DNA from: Cristatella mucedo
Taxonomy: Eukaryota > Bryozoa > Phylactolaemata > Cristatellidae
NCBI GenBank assembly: GCA_009760855.2
Contig: WPIO01000024.1
Span: 1,916,001 to 1,980,000 of the forward strand
DNA: 64,000 nucleotides
Direction: 5' to 3'
Shown one piece after another: positions 22,621-30,245 of the stretch. Under the pieces are notes generated by a model that did not search any database, had not been told where the DNA came from, and worked only from the letters and a program-made list of their open reading frames with translations. Position numbers and translations under genes: made by a program. The number at the start of each line of letters is the position of its first letter. Within the stretch, counting starts at the first letter, position 1.

Positions 22621-22626
22621 TCAAAC
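22614..22626 (-). promoter_or_regulatory. Candidate gag-pol stop-codon readthrough site, UGA-CUAG
   Basis: gag ends GTT-TGA-CTA-GTT and pol continues in the same frame, reaching the protease ATG 20 codons after the stop. UGA followed by CUA(G) is a well-known leaky context in alphaviruses and some animal genes. In-frame gag and pol separated by one such stop is the arrangement expected for readthrough expression. No downstream stem-loop was tested. Confidence 0.55.
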
Positions 22627-23986
22627 CGGTGGGCTAGGGGGGCTCTCGGTCAGCTCACGCTCCGTCTGGACTGGGTTTTCCCAGCCCTGCAGGACACCTG
22701 CAGCCCCAGCATGAGTTATTGCTCGAAGGCGGGGAGCAACACGTGGAAGCCCCGTGGCCGGTCCACTGCGCATCTGGGCCTGCTCTCGCCTGCACTGCCG
22801 CTCTATATGGCCAGCTGCTTGCATCGTCGACAAATCGGCTGTCTATCGTGGGTATAAACATCGTCCGGTCGCCCACCACGACCGCCCCTAGGACTGGTCG
22901 AAACTTCTCTTGATTTGAGTCTAGCTTCTATGTCACAAAGGCGCTCAAACTGGGATGCCAAGAGTTGCTCACTAGGGCTTACCATAGTGGTACCTGTTCC
23001 ACGTAGGCCCATGCCACTGGATTGCCCTACCATGGGCCTGCTGCCCCACCCGCTAACCTGTCTCTGCCTCTCCAGCTCTTCGCAACGCTCGGCGTATCTC
23101 AGAGCTTCATTCAGGTCGCGACACCCATGGCGAAACACATGCTCGCCAATGCGTGAGTTTAAGCCACGCACAAAAATCGGAAGCAGTACCCCGTCGAGGT
23201 CGGCAGCGGCCATAGCAGGGTATGCCATTCCTGCATCCTTCAAGATGCATTCGTAAAATTAGTACACACTTTGCTGCGACAATTGTTGTTTGGCACACAA
23301 GCGCATTCTAGCAGCCTCCTGCCACCCACTCCGTTCAAAAACTGCTCTCAGGGCCTCTACCAGCTGCTCGAGGGTGTAGTGGCTACCCAGCGACTCCGTC
23401 GCTCTGAGGAACACCCTTGTCGCCCTGCCCTCGAAAAACATGCCTAGTTTATCCCGCTGGATATCACTAGTCCATCCGCAGCCCCTCGCAAGTACACTGA
23501 ATCGCTTGTACCAGTCCATGAACGATTCGTTCCCATCATCGCTAAAGCCCTTTAATGGGACTACTGGGCCTGGAGTGTACGGGATGCACGGTGGCTCCCG
23601 GCCAATACTCATTTGGCCCTGGCCGACACTCACCAGTGGCAGTTGACTGGTTATCGGCGTCTGGGGTCTGACTGCGGGCGTGCTGGCGCAACCTGCCGGC
23701 CAGGTGGCAGCAGCAGCAAGATACTCATGTGGAGTAGCTACGGGCTCAGGGCCCTGTCGGACTCTCACTGCTGTGGAACAACCCAAACCCATATCTGACG
23801 TTAGCTGGGAATCACCTTGGTGCCCCCCCCCCCCCCCCGTAGCCGCCAATCTACTGGTCTTTCATGCTCGTACCTAACTCGAGTTCCTGCTTCTAAAGAG
23901 TCGTCATCACAGGGCAAATTGCTGGGCTGCGTCCGATAGTACGCCTCCAGATCCATGGGATAGCTGGGATAACCACTGTCGGCCAT
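22621..23986 (-). pseudogene. gag: gag of the Ty3/gypsy element, with two frameshifts and a stop
   Basis: Starts at ATG 23,986. A run of 16 C on the plus strand (23,823-23,838) puts the first ~50 codons out of frame with the next part (23,849-23,259). That part has the retrotransposon gag core ('SFMDWYKRFSVLARGCGW', 'RDKLGMFFEG', 'LEQLVEALRAVFE'). A TAA follows at ~23,257, then the frame continues to a CCHC zinc knuckle (C-x2-C-x4-H-x4-C) that is itself split by a one-base shift near 22,815. gag ends at UGA 22,621. Gag would form the particle and bind RNA. The homopolymer shift could be a sequencing or assembly error. Confidence 0.85.
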
Positions 23987-24153
23987 TACTGAATGGGGTC
24001 TATTTTAGTCCTATCCCTCCCTCACGTGATAGGGTCGACCAATCAGATTCCCTTACCACGGATGAATGTGGACCACTAACAATGCATATATCATACAAGT
24101 AATACAACGCATATAACATACGCTGCGAATATCAAGAAGGTTGCTAAAATGTT

Positions 24154-24173
24154 GGTCACTGCAAGGGTCGCCA
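24154..24173 (-). promoter_or_regulatory. Primer-binding site of the LTR element
   Basis: Three bases inside the 5' LTR the minus strand reads TGGCGACCCTTGCAGTGACC. TGG complements a tRNA CCA end, and TGGCGACC resembles the Arg-tRNA type primer sites of some insect gypsy elements. The exact primer tRNA is not proven. Confidence 0.7.
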
Positions 24174-24176
24174 AAA

Positions 24177-24696
24177 TGTAACCGAGTCCAAGGGGCCGGC
24201 GGCTAACTCCCACTATGGCTCGCTACTATCTATGTCCGTTCTGGGTCGTTACGCCGGGCCCTCCGGTAACAGGGGTTCACACGTGATCAATCGGGTACAC
24301 AACACTTTATATAATACACACGCATGCGCTATACAAAGGAGGGTACTAAACAAGCCTTACAGGGGAAGGTCCTATACAAGGTAAACTAAAGGGTGACGCC
24401 GCAAGCGCGGACAAACGTGTTAGTGCTCAGTCGGCTTCCACAGTCGCACCGTCGCAGGACTCCGTTTTACCAGTACACGCGTATGCCGTCCAAGACCCGG
24501 CTAGCTGAGTACTCTGTGGTAGACGGAGCGGACGTCCAACACCGTCGGGAGCTTCCGCCGAAAGAGAGCGAGCACGTTGTACCCAGTTCCCGTCCTCGGA
24601 ACTCTGGAAGCTGACCCCAGGCTTTTCCCTTCCGGGGCAAGGCAACGCCCAGCCCGACATATCGAATGTCAGTGGGTCCGCCTACTCTAGGGTACA
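24177..24696 (-). repeat. 5' LTR of the Ty3/gypsy element
   Basis: 520 bp with TG...CA ends on the plus strand, followed by AATT. It should carry the element's promoter; a 'tatataat' at ~24,311 (plus strand) is present in both LTRs. It differs from the 3' LTR at about 8 sites. Confidence 0.95.
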
Positions 24697-24700
24697 AATT

Positions 24701-25045
24701 TGCGGAGAGGCCAGTGGCTTCGTTTGCCATCGGCGCACGCTGCACTGCATACGCGCTCGCCGACCTTCCGAGCGCCAAGCCGGAGCCGACCTCACAACGT
24801 AGAAAGTTGAAACCTCGCCAGCATTAATTCCCCGCTGCTCTAACTGAGGACCGAGCAATGCAGCACAGGCAGCCACAACTGGGTGCCGAAAGTGACAGTT
24901 TATTGTGCGCCGATTAGCAATGGTTACGCACCAGCGGAAGGACTTTACGCAGTCCCTCACCGATCTGACGGAGTCCACCACACGAGCTCTCGTAGCTCGA
25001 GTATAATAACTCTCCAGTACGCGTGCGATCCGCGTAATGATCCCG
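24701..25045. other. CpG-rich segment right of the LTR element
   Basis: GC-rich and CpG-dense ('catcggcgcacgctgc', 'cgcgctcgccgaccttccg', 'gtacgcgtgcgatccgcg'), in contrast to the AT-rich block that follows. No protein family is recognisable in its short frames. It may be the other half of a host CpG island or promoter interrupted by the retrotransposon. Confidence 0.4.
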
Positions 25046-25049
25046 AACC

Positions 25050-25174
25050 CATGTTGTATGTATATCCCCTTTTAAAAACATTTCCAACTCAAAACTTCTC
25101 AGATACTCGCTAATGCTCGTATCTTCAAAGTTTTCATTGAAAATGTTCTGAAAATGGCATATACATACAACATG
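25050..25174. repeat. Long imperfect hairpin at the left edge of the virus-like block
   Basis: The outer 16 bp are perfectly complementary: catgttgtatgtatat at 25,050-25,065 and its reverse complement at 25,159-25,174. The intervening arms (ending 'cagatac' / 'gtatctt') also pair with perhaps 70-75% complementarity around a ~12-base loop (tcgctaatgctc, ~25,107-25,118). It sits exactly where CpG-rich DNA changes to AT-rich DNA. Confidence 0.75.
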
Positions 25175-25421
25175 AATTTATTACTTACAGTTTTCACTCG
25201 TTTGTTAATCAACAGACCTTTTTAATCTATATCATAGTAAAACAATTTTGTTGTTAAGAACTTACTTTCTATTGATATGAAATACCCGTATCTTATATTT
25301 CTAGAACATTGCTTAGAAGCAAAGGAGAACAAGAAAAAGATTGGAAAAATCGTGTCAACAAAATATTTTATACTTATTCTAGGAAAGTGTTGAAATACCT
25401 AAAAAAGTTAAAGAACTCAGT

Positions 25422-25735
25422 ATGTTTGTTACAAAGCATACTTTTTTAGAAGATAACACATGTTTATTTGATAAAATTTATCTGGTCAATGATTTTAATA
25501 TACTATTATATGATATTACCAGAAAAGCACTTTATTGGAGAGAAAGGTTAGTTAAAAGACGTATCAAAACCTGTGAAACAAATAGGAGTTTGGAAATTAA
25601 AAGTATGTTTTGGGAGAATAAATATCATGAAATCATTAGGATTCGTTCTAAGTTACAAGATATTACATATGCATATTGTATACATGATAATTTGACTTGT
25701 ATTTGTGATAAAGAAGAAGAATCTTGGAAATCTAC
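25422..25735 (+). pseudogene. Unknown virus-like reading frame, interrupted by a LINE
   Basis: About 105 codons of AT-rich frame, rich in Lys, Arg and aromatic residues ('YWRERLVKRRIK', 'MFWENKYHEIIRIRSKL'), with a CxxxxxxxxxCxC pattern near its end ('CIHDNLTCICDKEEE'). The last ~17 codons of the open frame come from a LINE A insertion. Possible continuation resumes after the LINE near 26,012 ('KKELKELGVQT'). No family recognised. Confidence 0.4.
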
Positions 25736-26014
25736 AAGCGATACTCTCCAACTACCGACTATGGCACATCTTTTTCAGCGGTACTGAGCTGCTACTTCCA
25801 TGCTACTCACTACCTCAACTGCTCTCCTAACCCTGCTATGCTTCCCACTTTCTCTTTGTTGCGTGAGACAAAGTCTGTTGGCTACCGAATGCGTACCGAA
25901 AGCCGCTTAGGCTATGAGTGCGCTATACAAAACTCTCCTGCATAACACCCACATGATCTTTATGACTTTGTGGAGTTACTGACGGAGATACATACATACA
26001 TACATACATACATT
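25736..26014 (+). mobile_element. LINE A 3' end inserted in the virus-like block
   Basis: Matches the LINE A 3' end at 39,580-39,830 almost word for word ('tatggcacatctttttcagcgg', 'tgcgtaccgaaagccgctta', 'gactttgtggagtta'). It ends in a (CATA)n tail at 25,990-26,012. Severe 5' truncation is typical of LINE insertion. Confidence 0.9.
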
Positions 26015-26199
26015 ATAAAAAAGAACTTAAGGAATTGGGTGTACAAACAAGCATAGTAACAGATTATGATTATGATTGTGCTGTTGAAAACAGTAATAGC
26101 AGTGGTAGTTGTGATTGCTTTTTCCAAAATGTAGTCATTATTATGATTCTTTTTTATAGATCTAGAAGACCTTGGAAGTAAAACTTAATTAATTAATAT

Positions 26200-26628
26200 A
26201 TGACAATCATGTCAGATCTAAGAACAAAATTTGCTAACGACAAATACTATCGAATATTCTTAGATAACGAAAGAATTAGAGGTTGTATAACTAAATTAAT
26301 AAGAATTGGATATTGTTTTCAATTTATAAGTATTTTATTAACTCTTGCAATTTCTGTAACTAGCACCTATATTCCAAAGTATGGCGATGTATCACATGTA
26401 GTAACGGTTTTAGGTGGACTCACAACAATGTAGATATCAGTTGAGAGCACAATATCTTACATTGATAGAAGAAAACGATCTACTCTTCAATCAAATCTTA
26501 ACTTGATTTCAAAGATTGTTGATGCATTAGATGATGATAGGATAACTAAAGAATTTAATGAAATAGTTGTAGAACAATTATATACTCCAGATGATTTTAA
26601 ATCTTTGTCACTTATAATTCCTCTCTAA
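26200..26628 (+). pseudogene. Two-membrane-segment protein of the virus-like block, one internal stop
   Basis: Frame starts 'MTIMSDLRTKFANDKYYRI'. After a basic helix come two hydrophobic stretches: 'FQFISILLTLAISV' (about residues 47-60) and 'VVTVLGGLT' (about 67-75). An in-frame TAG at 26,431 follows, after which the frame continues for ~65 codons with an acidic helical part ('KIVDALDDDRITKEF'). The layout of helix, two membrane segments and helix recalls SLATT-type 2TM proteins, but there is no sequence proof. Confidence 0.45.
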
Positions 26629-27600
26629 CAAAACTTTTTTAACGTCATTTACCAAATAGCAAGATGGTTGTTCTTCCGATACCTTTATTCTAACAATATT
26701 ATGTTTAGTCAAACTCCATTTTGGACCTGTAGCTCTTCTTTTTTCATCTTCTCCTTCACCTGGTTCTAGAATATCTAACAGTTGTTAAATTAATAAATAA
26801 ATAAATCCGAGCTCACTAAACAGTCTTTTTTGTATAGCGACAGAAGAGCCTTTACGGCTATCACCACCGCTTGCAGTGGCGATAAAGAATCGCCACCACC
26901 GGAATCGAACCCACGACCTCGGGACCGAGGGCGTGAAAGCAACCGCCTTACCTAGTGTGCCATCACGGCTCTCCAGTTTGTCCAAGTTCTAATAACTTTT
27001 CTTGTTCTCCTTCTTTTCTATGGTACTTTGGTTTCTTTATTTTTACTATTTCTTTTTTTATTGCTTTAACCCGTTTTTCACCAGTTGTTCTTGTATTACT
27101 ATTATTTAGATGTTCAATAATCTTTGGTAAATTATCAATCCATGCTTTGTTTCTAGAATAATCACTTTTATTATTACTTTTTAATTCCTTTTCATATTGT
27201 GCCATAAAAGCTCTCTCTGCTACTGTTCGATTCATTCTTTCAACCATTGCAACACTCTTCTTACTAGTACCTTGTATAACACGTGTTTCATGACTTTTCA
27301 TTTTTGTAGCAAATTCTCCTTTAAACTCTGATTATGGATCTACTGTTATCTTCTTTGTCCATTTCAAAGGACCTTTTGTATAAATATCTATTATTGCTTG
27401 TGTTACTTCTTCGAAAGACTTTGTTTTAAGAGGTCTTGAATCTTAATATCTGCTAGCAACATCAATAACACTCAAAGCATAATTATATCCGGAATTATTT
27501 GGTATAAATACAATGCCTGCTTGATGATTTTCATTAGGTGCAACAATATTGAAGAAACCCTGTACAATTTCCTTAGGTCTTGGTTTGGATACTTGACTTA
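26600..27600 (-). pseudogene. rve-family integrase, Maverick/Polinton type, broken and split by a SINE
   Basis: Read on the minus strand. The catalytic-core start near 27,540-27,450 includes 'YALSVIDVASRY'; the first catalytic Asp appears replaced ('HQAGIVFIP'). The second Asp is in 'ITVDP' (about 27,350), followed at once by a TAA. The glutamate lies in 'VAMVERMNRT' (about 27,235). The core continues through 'DNLPKIIEHLNNSNTRTTG'. After the SINE, a C-terminal part resumes with 'RRATGPKWSLTKHNI', like the chromo/SH3-like end of Polinton integrases. A second TAA lies at ~27,441. The family inserts linear viral or element DNA into the host genome. The pieces are described here and not rejoined. 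Confidence 0.75.
26780..26977 (-). mobile_element. tRNA-derived SINE (family 1) inside the integrase gene
   Basis: On the minus strand the order is 'TGGCACACTAGG', B box 'GGTTCGATTCC', 'ggtgatagccgtaaaggctc' and an AT tail (aataaataaat reversed at 26,790-26,805). Integrase coding sequence lies on both sides. A possible imperfect duplication is cagttgtt / cagtttgt. Confidence 0.9.
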
Positions 27601-27651
27601 TATCTGAGTCTTGATTGAATTGACATTCTTTTTTTTCTTTTAGAGTTAAAA

Positions 27652-28045
27652 ATGAGATTCTATAGAGAATGGAAATATTTTGTGACATATGTTCAAATAC
27701 ATTTAGTGAGTTGGAATCCTTATTGTAAACCACCAAAAAGAAAAAGACCAAAACAAAAGTATGAAATTCCTTGTGACATCTGTGATTTAGATATGAATGA
27801 AACTGAATTCAATACTAGTCTTATGTGTAAAAATAAAATAATAATTTGTTATTACTGTAACATAGATTCTAATAAGTATACTAAAGAGAAACAACCAACT
27901 AAATTGTATTCTTTAGTCAAGAAAGACTTAAAAAAGGATGTTCTTCTACTTCATACACAAACTATTGCTTAAATCATGAAGCTACTTGTGCTTTTTCAAA
28001 ACTATTCCCATTAGTTAAAAGTAAACGTAAAGCAACATAGTTAAA
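27652..28045 (+). pseudogene. Cysteine-rich, probably zinc-binding protein of the virus-like block
   Basis: Frame beginning 'MRFYREWKYFVTYVQ', then a basic stretch 'PPKRKRPKQK', then paired cysteines CDIC...C...CYYC (residues ~43-72), which suggest a zinc ribbon. A frameshift near 27,935 moves the continuation to another frame, where further Cys/His ('YCLNHEATC') appear before a TAG near 28,040. It could be a nucleic-acid-binding or transcription-related viral protein; the family is not recognised. Confidence 0.45.
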
Positions 28046-28213
28046 AGAGTTGATTGTTCTAATTGTTCATCTATACTTTTCAGGAGGCTACATAACTAAT
28101 CAAGAGGTGATATTTACATTTCTTTAGATCTTTAAAATTCTTTTAATTTCTTTAAATTTCCAAGCCTGTCACTGAAGTAATATTCAGACGGTAACCTATG
28201 CATAATGCTTTAA

Positions 28214-29080
28214 TTATAATCCTCCACTTGGTGCAATATTTATTGCTCTTATTTCACCAGATGCAACAGTTGTATCACTACTAGGTCTAAGAAATACATA
28301 ATTAGATGAACCAACAACCATAACACTTGATAAGATTGTTGGCGGAGCTGTCTTATTTGTCCATGAATAAGAAATTGATAGATTTATAGTTAAATGAATA
28401 GATCTAGGGTTCATTGAGAAAGTTATTACTTCTGTTATTTTTTAACTGTTTTATCTACATAATTATTTGTTGCAACATCACTAGGATTAACAGAATCAGC
28501 AACATTTGTTATTGGATTTCCACACATATTAATATTTGCTGTTGAAGGATAAGCTCTTAGTAAAACATCTCTTTTCATTCCTCCATAAGTAGCACAAAAG
28601 TCATCATTTAACACCTCTGGATTTCCATTACCCGAATTCCAAGAAGTAGATGTTATAGCAAAACTATTCATGTTTAAATCACCAGTCATTGTATCACCTG
28701 ATTTTTAACACAATTATTTATCTGACTAACATTCACTCCATCAGATAGATCTAATCCTGCCCCAAGATTAGTAATAGGCTTACCAGAAAGATTAAGTGAT
28801 CCTGATGAATTAACAACAAAGTTTGTATCAGCATAATACTTTTTTACTGCATCTCCGTCATTAACAGGATCATTCATATTTATAATTCTATTTTCATTTG
28901 CATGAAGATCAGATAGGATATAGCCATTTATTGCTCATACATATTCGTCAGTGTGAATCTTTACATTCATCTATATATTTATTAATTAAAAGTTGAGATC
29001 TTTCTAATACTTCTCTAACTGTTGATACTATTCTTGCAAACCTTCCACGATCTTCTTCAACAACCTGTATTTCTGACATT
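28214..29080 (-). pseudogene. Fiber-like structural protein of the virus-like block, frameshifted
   Basis: Minus strand, starting at about 29,078 ('MSEIQVVEEDRGRFARIV', a helical N-terminus). It is followed by several repeats of the phage tail-fiber kind: 'LNLSGKPITNLG', 'MTGDLNMN', 'MCGNPITNVADSVNPSDVAT' then 'NNYVD'. The C-terminal ~65 residues are Ser/Thr/Val-rich and probably beta structure, ending at 28,214. At least three single-base frameshifts (near 28,945, 28,700 and 28,440, the last in an A run) and one TGA break it. Fibers of this type mediate attachment in phages and some DNA viruses; here only decayed pieces remain and they are not rejoined. Confidence 0.65.
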
Positions 29081-29109
29081 CTAATGTAATACTTTATATC
29101 ATACCAATT

Positions 29110-29775
29110 ACTTTTTTCTTATTAAATATACCATATTCACTTATATTATCAAACTCAAAATCAAACTATTTTTCTTCTCTAAGAAGTAACATAAATAAAG
29201 GAGTTCTAATTGGCATATCAAACTCATAATTAGTTGGTATTCTAACATTACCTGCTGATATATAGTCTACAGGCATATCATTACAAATTAATCCAGGAAC
29301 ACAAATCTCAAATTCACAGTAAAAGCATCTATTCAACTGTAAAACATGTAATCCAAGTAAACACCTAGCAAGATATTGTTTTGAAATAAATTCTTCAACA
29401 ATACTTCTACTCCATAAACATTTTATCTCAATCAATGTATCTTCATAAATTATTCCACCAGGAGAATATCTATAAACTCCATCACTTGTAAAACAATCAT
29501 TTGCATTCTCAATCTTTCTATCAAATTTCATTTCTAGAAATTTAGCAGCCATAGGTTCAAATGCCTTAACAAATAACATTTGAGGAAATCTCATAGGAGA
29601 ACTGTTAGCAATATATTTTTTCGTTTTCTATTTGAAATTGATTCTATATCGCAATCAATTTGGGATCCAAGCACCATATCATTTCCCAACACAGAATAAA
29701 CTCCTGATCCATTAATATTCAATGACAAATTTTTTCACTCACCAGATCCCTGAGCAAAATTAGTTTTTTGCATTT
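29110..29775 (-). pseudogene. YqaJ-like nuclease of the virus-like block, frameshifted
   Basis: The main frame, 29,594-29,166, contains 'CFTSDGVYRYSPGGIIYED' followed by 'TLIEIKC'. This is the D-x(n)-E-x-K arrangement of YqaJ/lambda-exonuclease type PD-(D/E)XK enzymes, which resect DNA for recombination. An upstream part starts at an ATG near 29,773 in another frame, with an internal TGA and a frameshift near 29,625. At the end, a TAG at ~29,166 is followed by ~23 more codon-like triplets before a TAA. Catalytic residues seem present but the gene is broken. Confidence 0.55.
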
Positions 29776-29849
29776 TATTCTGTTAAAAAAATTATTTAAA
29801 ATTTGGTTTCATCATAAAAAAATGTTCCTCAACTACAAGTAAAGTTAGA

Positions 29850-30137
29850 TCCATTAGCAATCGACGTTAGTTCGGGCAGTATTCTCACATATAGTAAGAC
29901 AGTGAAGAATTATAGTTGTAGAAGGAATCTCAGCAAGAGCAGGATTAGCACCAACAGCAGGAACAAGATCCTTAGCAGTAGGAATTAAACTATTGAACTC
30001 TACAGCTACATCAAGTTTAGATGTTAAACTACGTGGTTCATCATTGTATTGTAGATCACTTACATGAATAGGATAAAGAGATATTCACTCAGGAAACGTT
30101 ACATCAACAGTTTCAGTCAATTCATTCAATCCAAGAT
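29850..30137 (-). pseudogene. Unknown virus-like reading frame, truncated
   Basis: About 95 codons on the minus strand read as a plausible protein with one internal TGA near 30,090. Segments include 'ISLYPIHVSDLQYNDEPRS' and 'LVPAVGANPALAEIPS'. The 5' part is cut off at 30,137, where a LINE B fragment begins. It could be a structural protein; no family recognised. Confidence 0.35.
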
Positions 30138-30245
30138 ATTGCAGAGTGGGGAAAGTAGGCAGACTTGACTGTGGAGCTGATGTGGTCGTCTAAAGAGAGG
30201 TCACTTTGGAATACGACACATCGAATGCGAAAACCGATTCAGCCT
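30138..30245 (-). mobile_element. LINE B internal fragment, minus strand
   Basis: 'gaaagtaggcagacttgactg' followed by 'tggagctgatgtggtcgtc' matches the LINE B reverse-transcriptase region seen at 8,245-8,280 and 46,200-46,230. It forms the right border of the virus-like block. Confidence 0.75.

Larger units (their letters stand above)
17933..24696 (-). mobile_element. Ty3/gypsy LTR retrotransposon, nearly full length, defective
   Basis: The element is 6,764 bp and is read on the minus strand. It is bounded by two 520-bp LTRs (TG...CA ends) and the 4-bp direct repeat AATT (17,929-17,932 and 24,697-24,700). Internal order is primer-binding site, gag, protease, reverse transcriptase, RNase H, integrase, which is the Ty3/gypsy order. 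I see no env gene in the ~500 bp after integrase. The LTRs differ at roughly 8 positions, so insertion is fairly recent. Even so, gag-pol has at least three frameshifts and two TAA stops, besides the UGA at the gag/pol border, so this copy cannot be autonomous as it reads here. Confidence 0.95.
25050..30137. mobile_element. Decayed virus-like element (Polinton/Maverick- or adintovirus-like)
   Basis: A roughly 5-kb AT-rich block, abruptly different from its CpG-rich left neighbour, with compactly packed reading frames on both strands. They are, left to right: unknown (+), two-membrane-segment protein (+), rve integrase (-), Cys-rich protein (+), fiber-like protein (-), YqaJ-like nuclease (-), unknown (-). 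Integrase of this type is the hallmark of Polintons/Mavericks and their viral relatives. No polymerase B, packaging ATPase or capsid gene is visible, so the copy is partial. All genes carry frameshifts or stops, and a LINE and a SINE have inserted. It reads as a fossil, not an active element. Confidence 0.65.

Noticed and set aside
28900-30137. In-frame TGA codons at places where tryptophan would fit (about 28,940, 29,735 and 30,090), hinting at a genetic code with TGA=Trp in the virus-like block.
   Set aside because: The same block also has in-frame TAA (27,441 and about 27,350) and TAG (26,431 and 29,166) codons and several frameshifts, and Trp is also encoded by TGG. Ordinary decay explains the stops.
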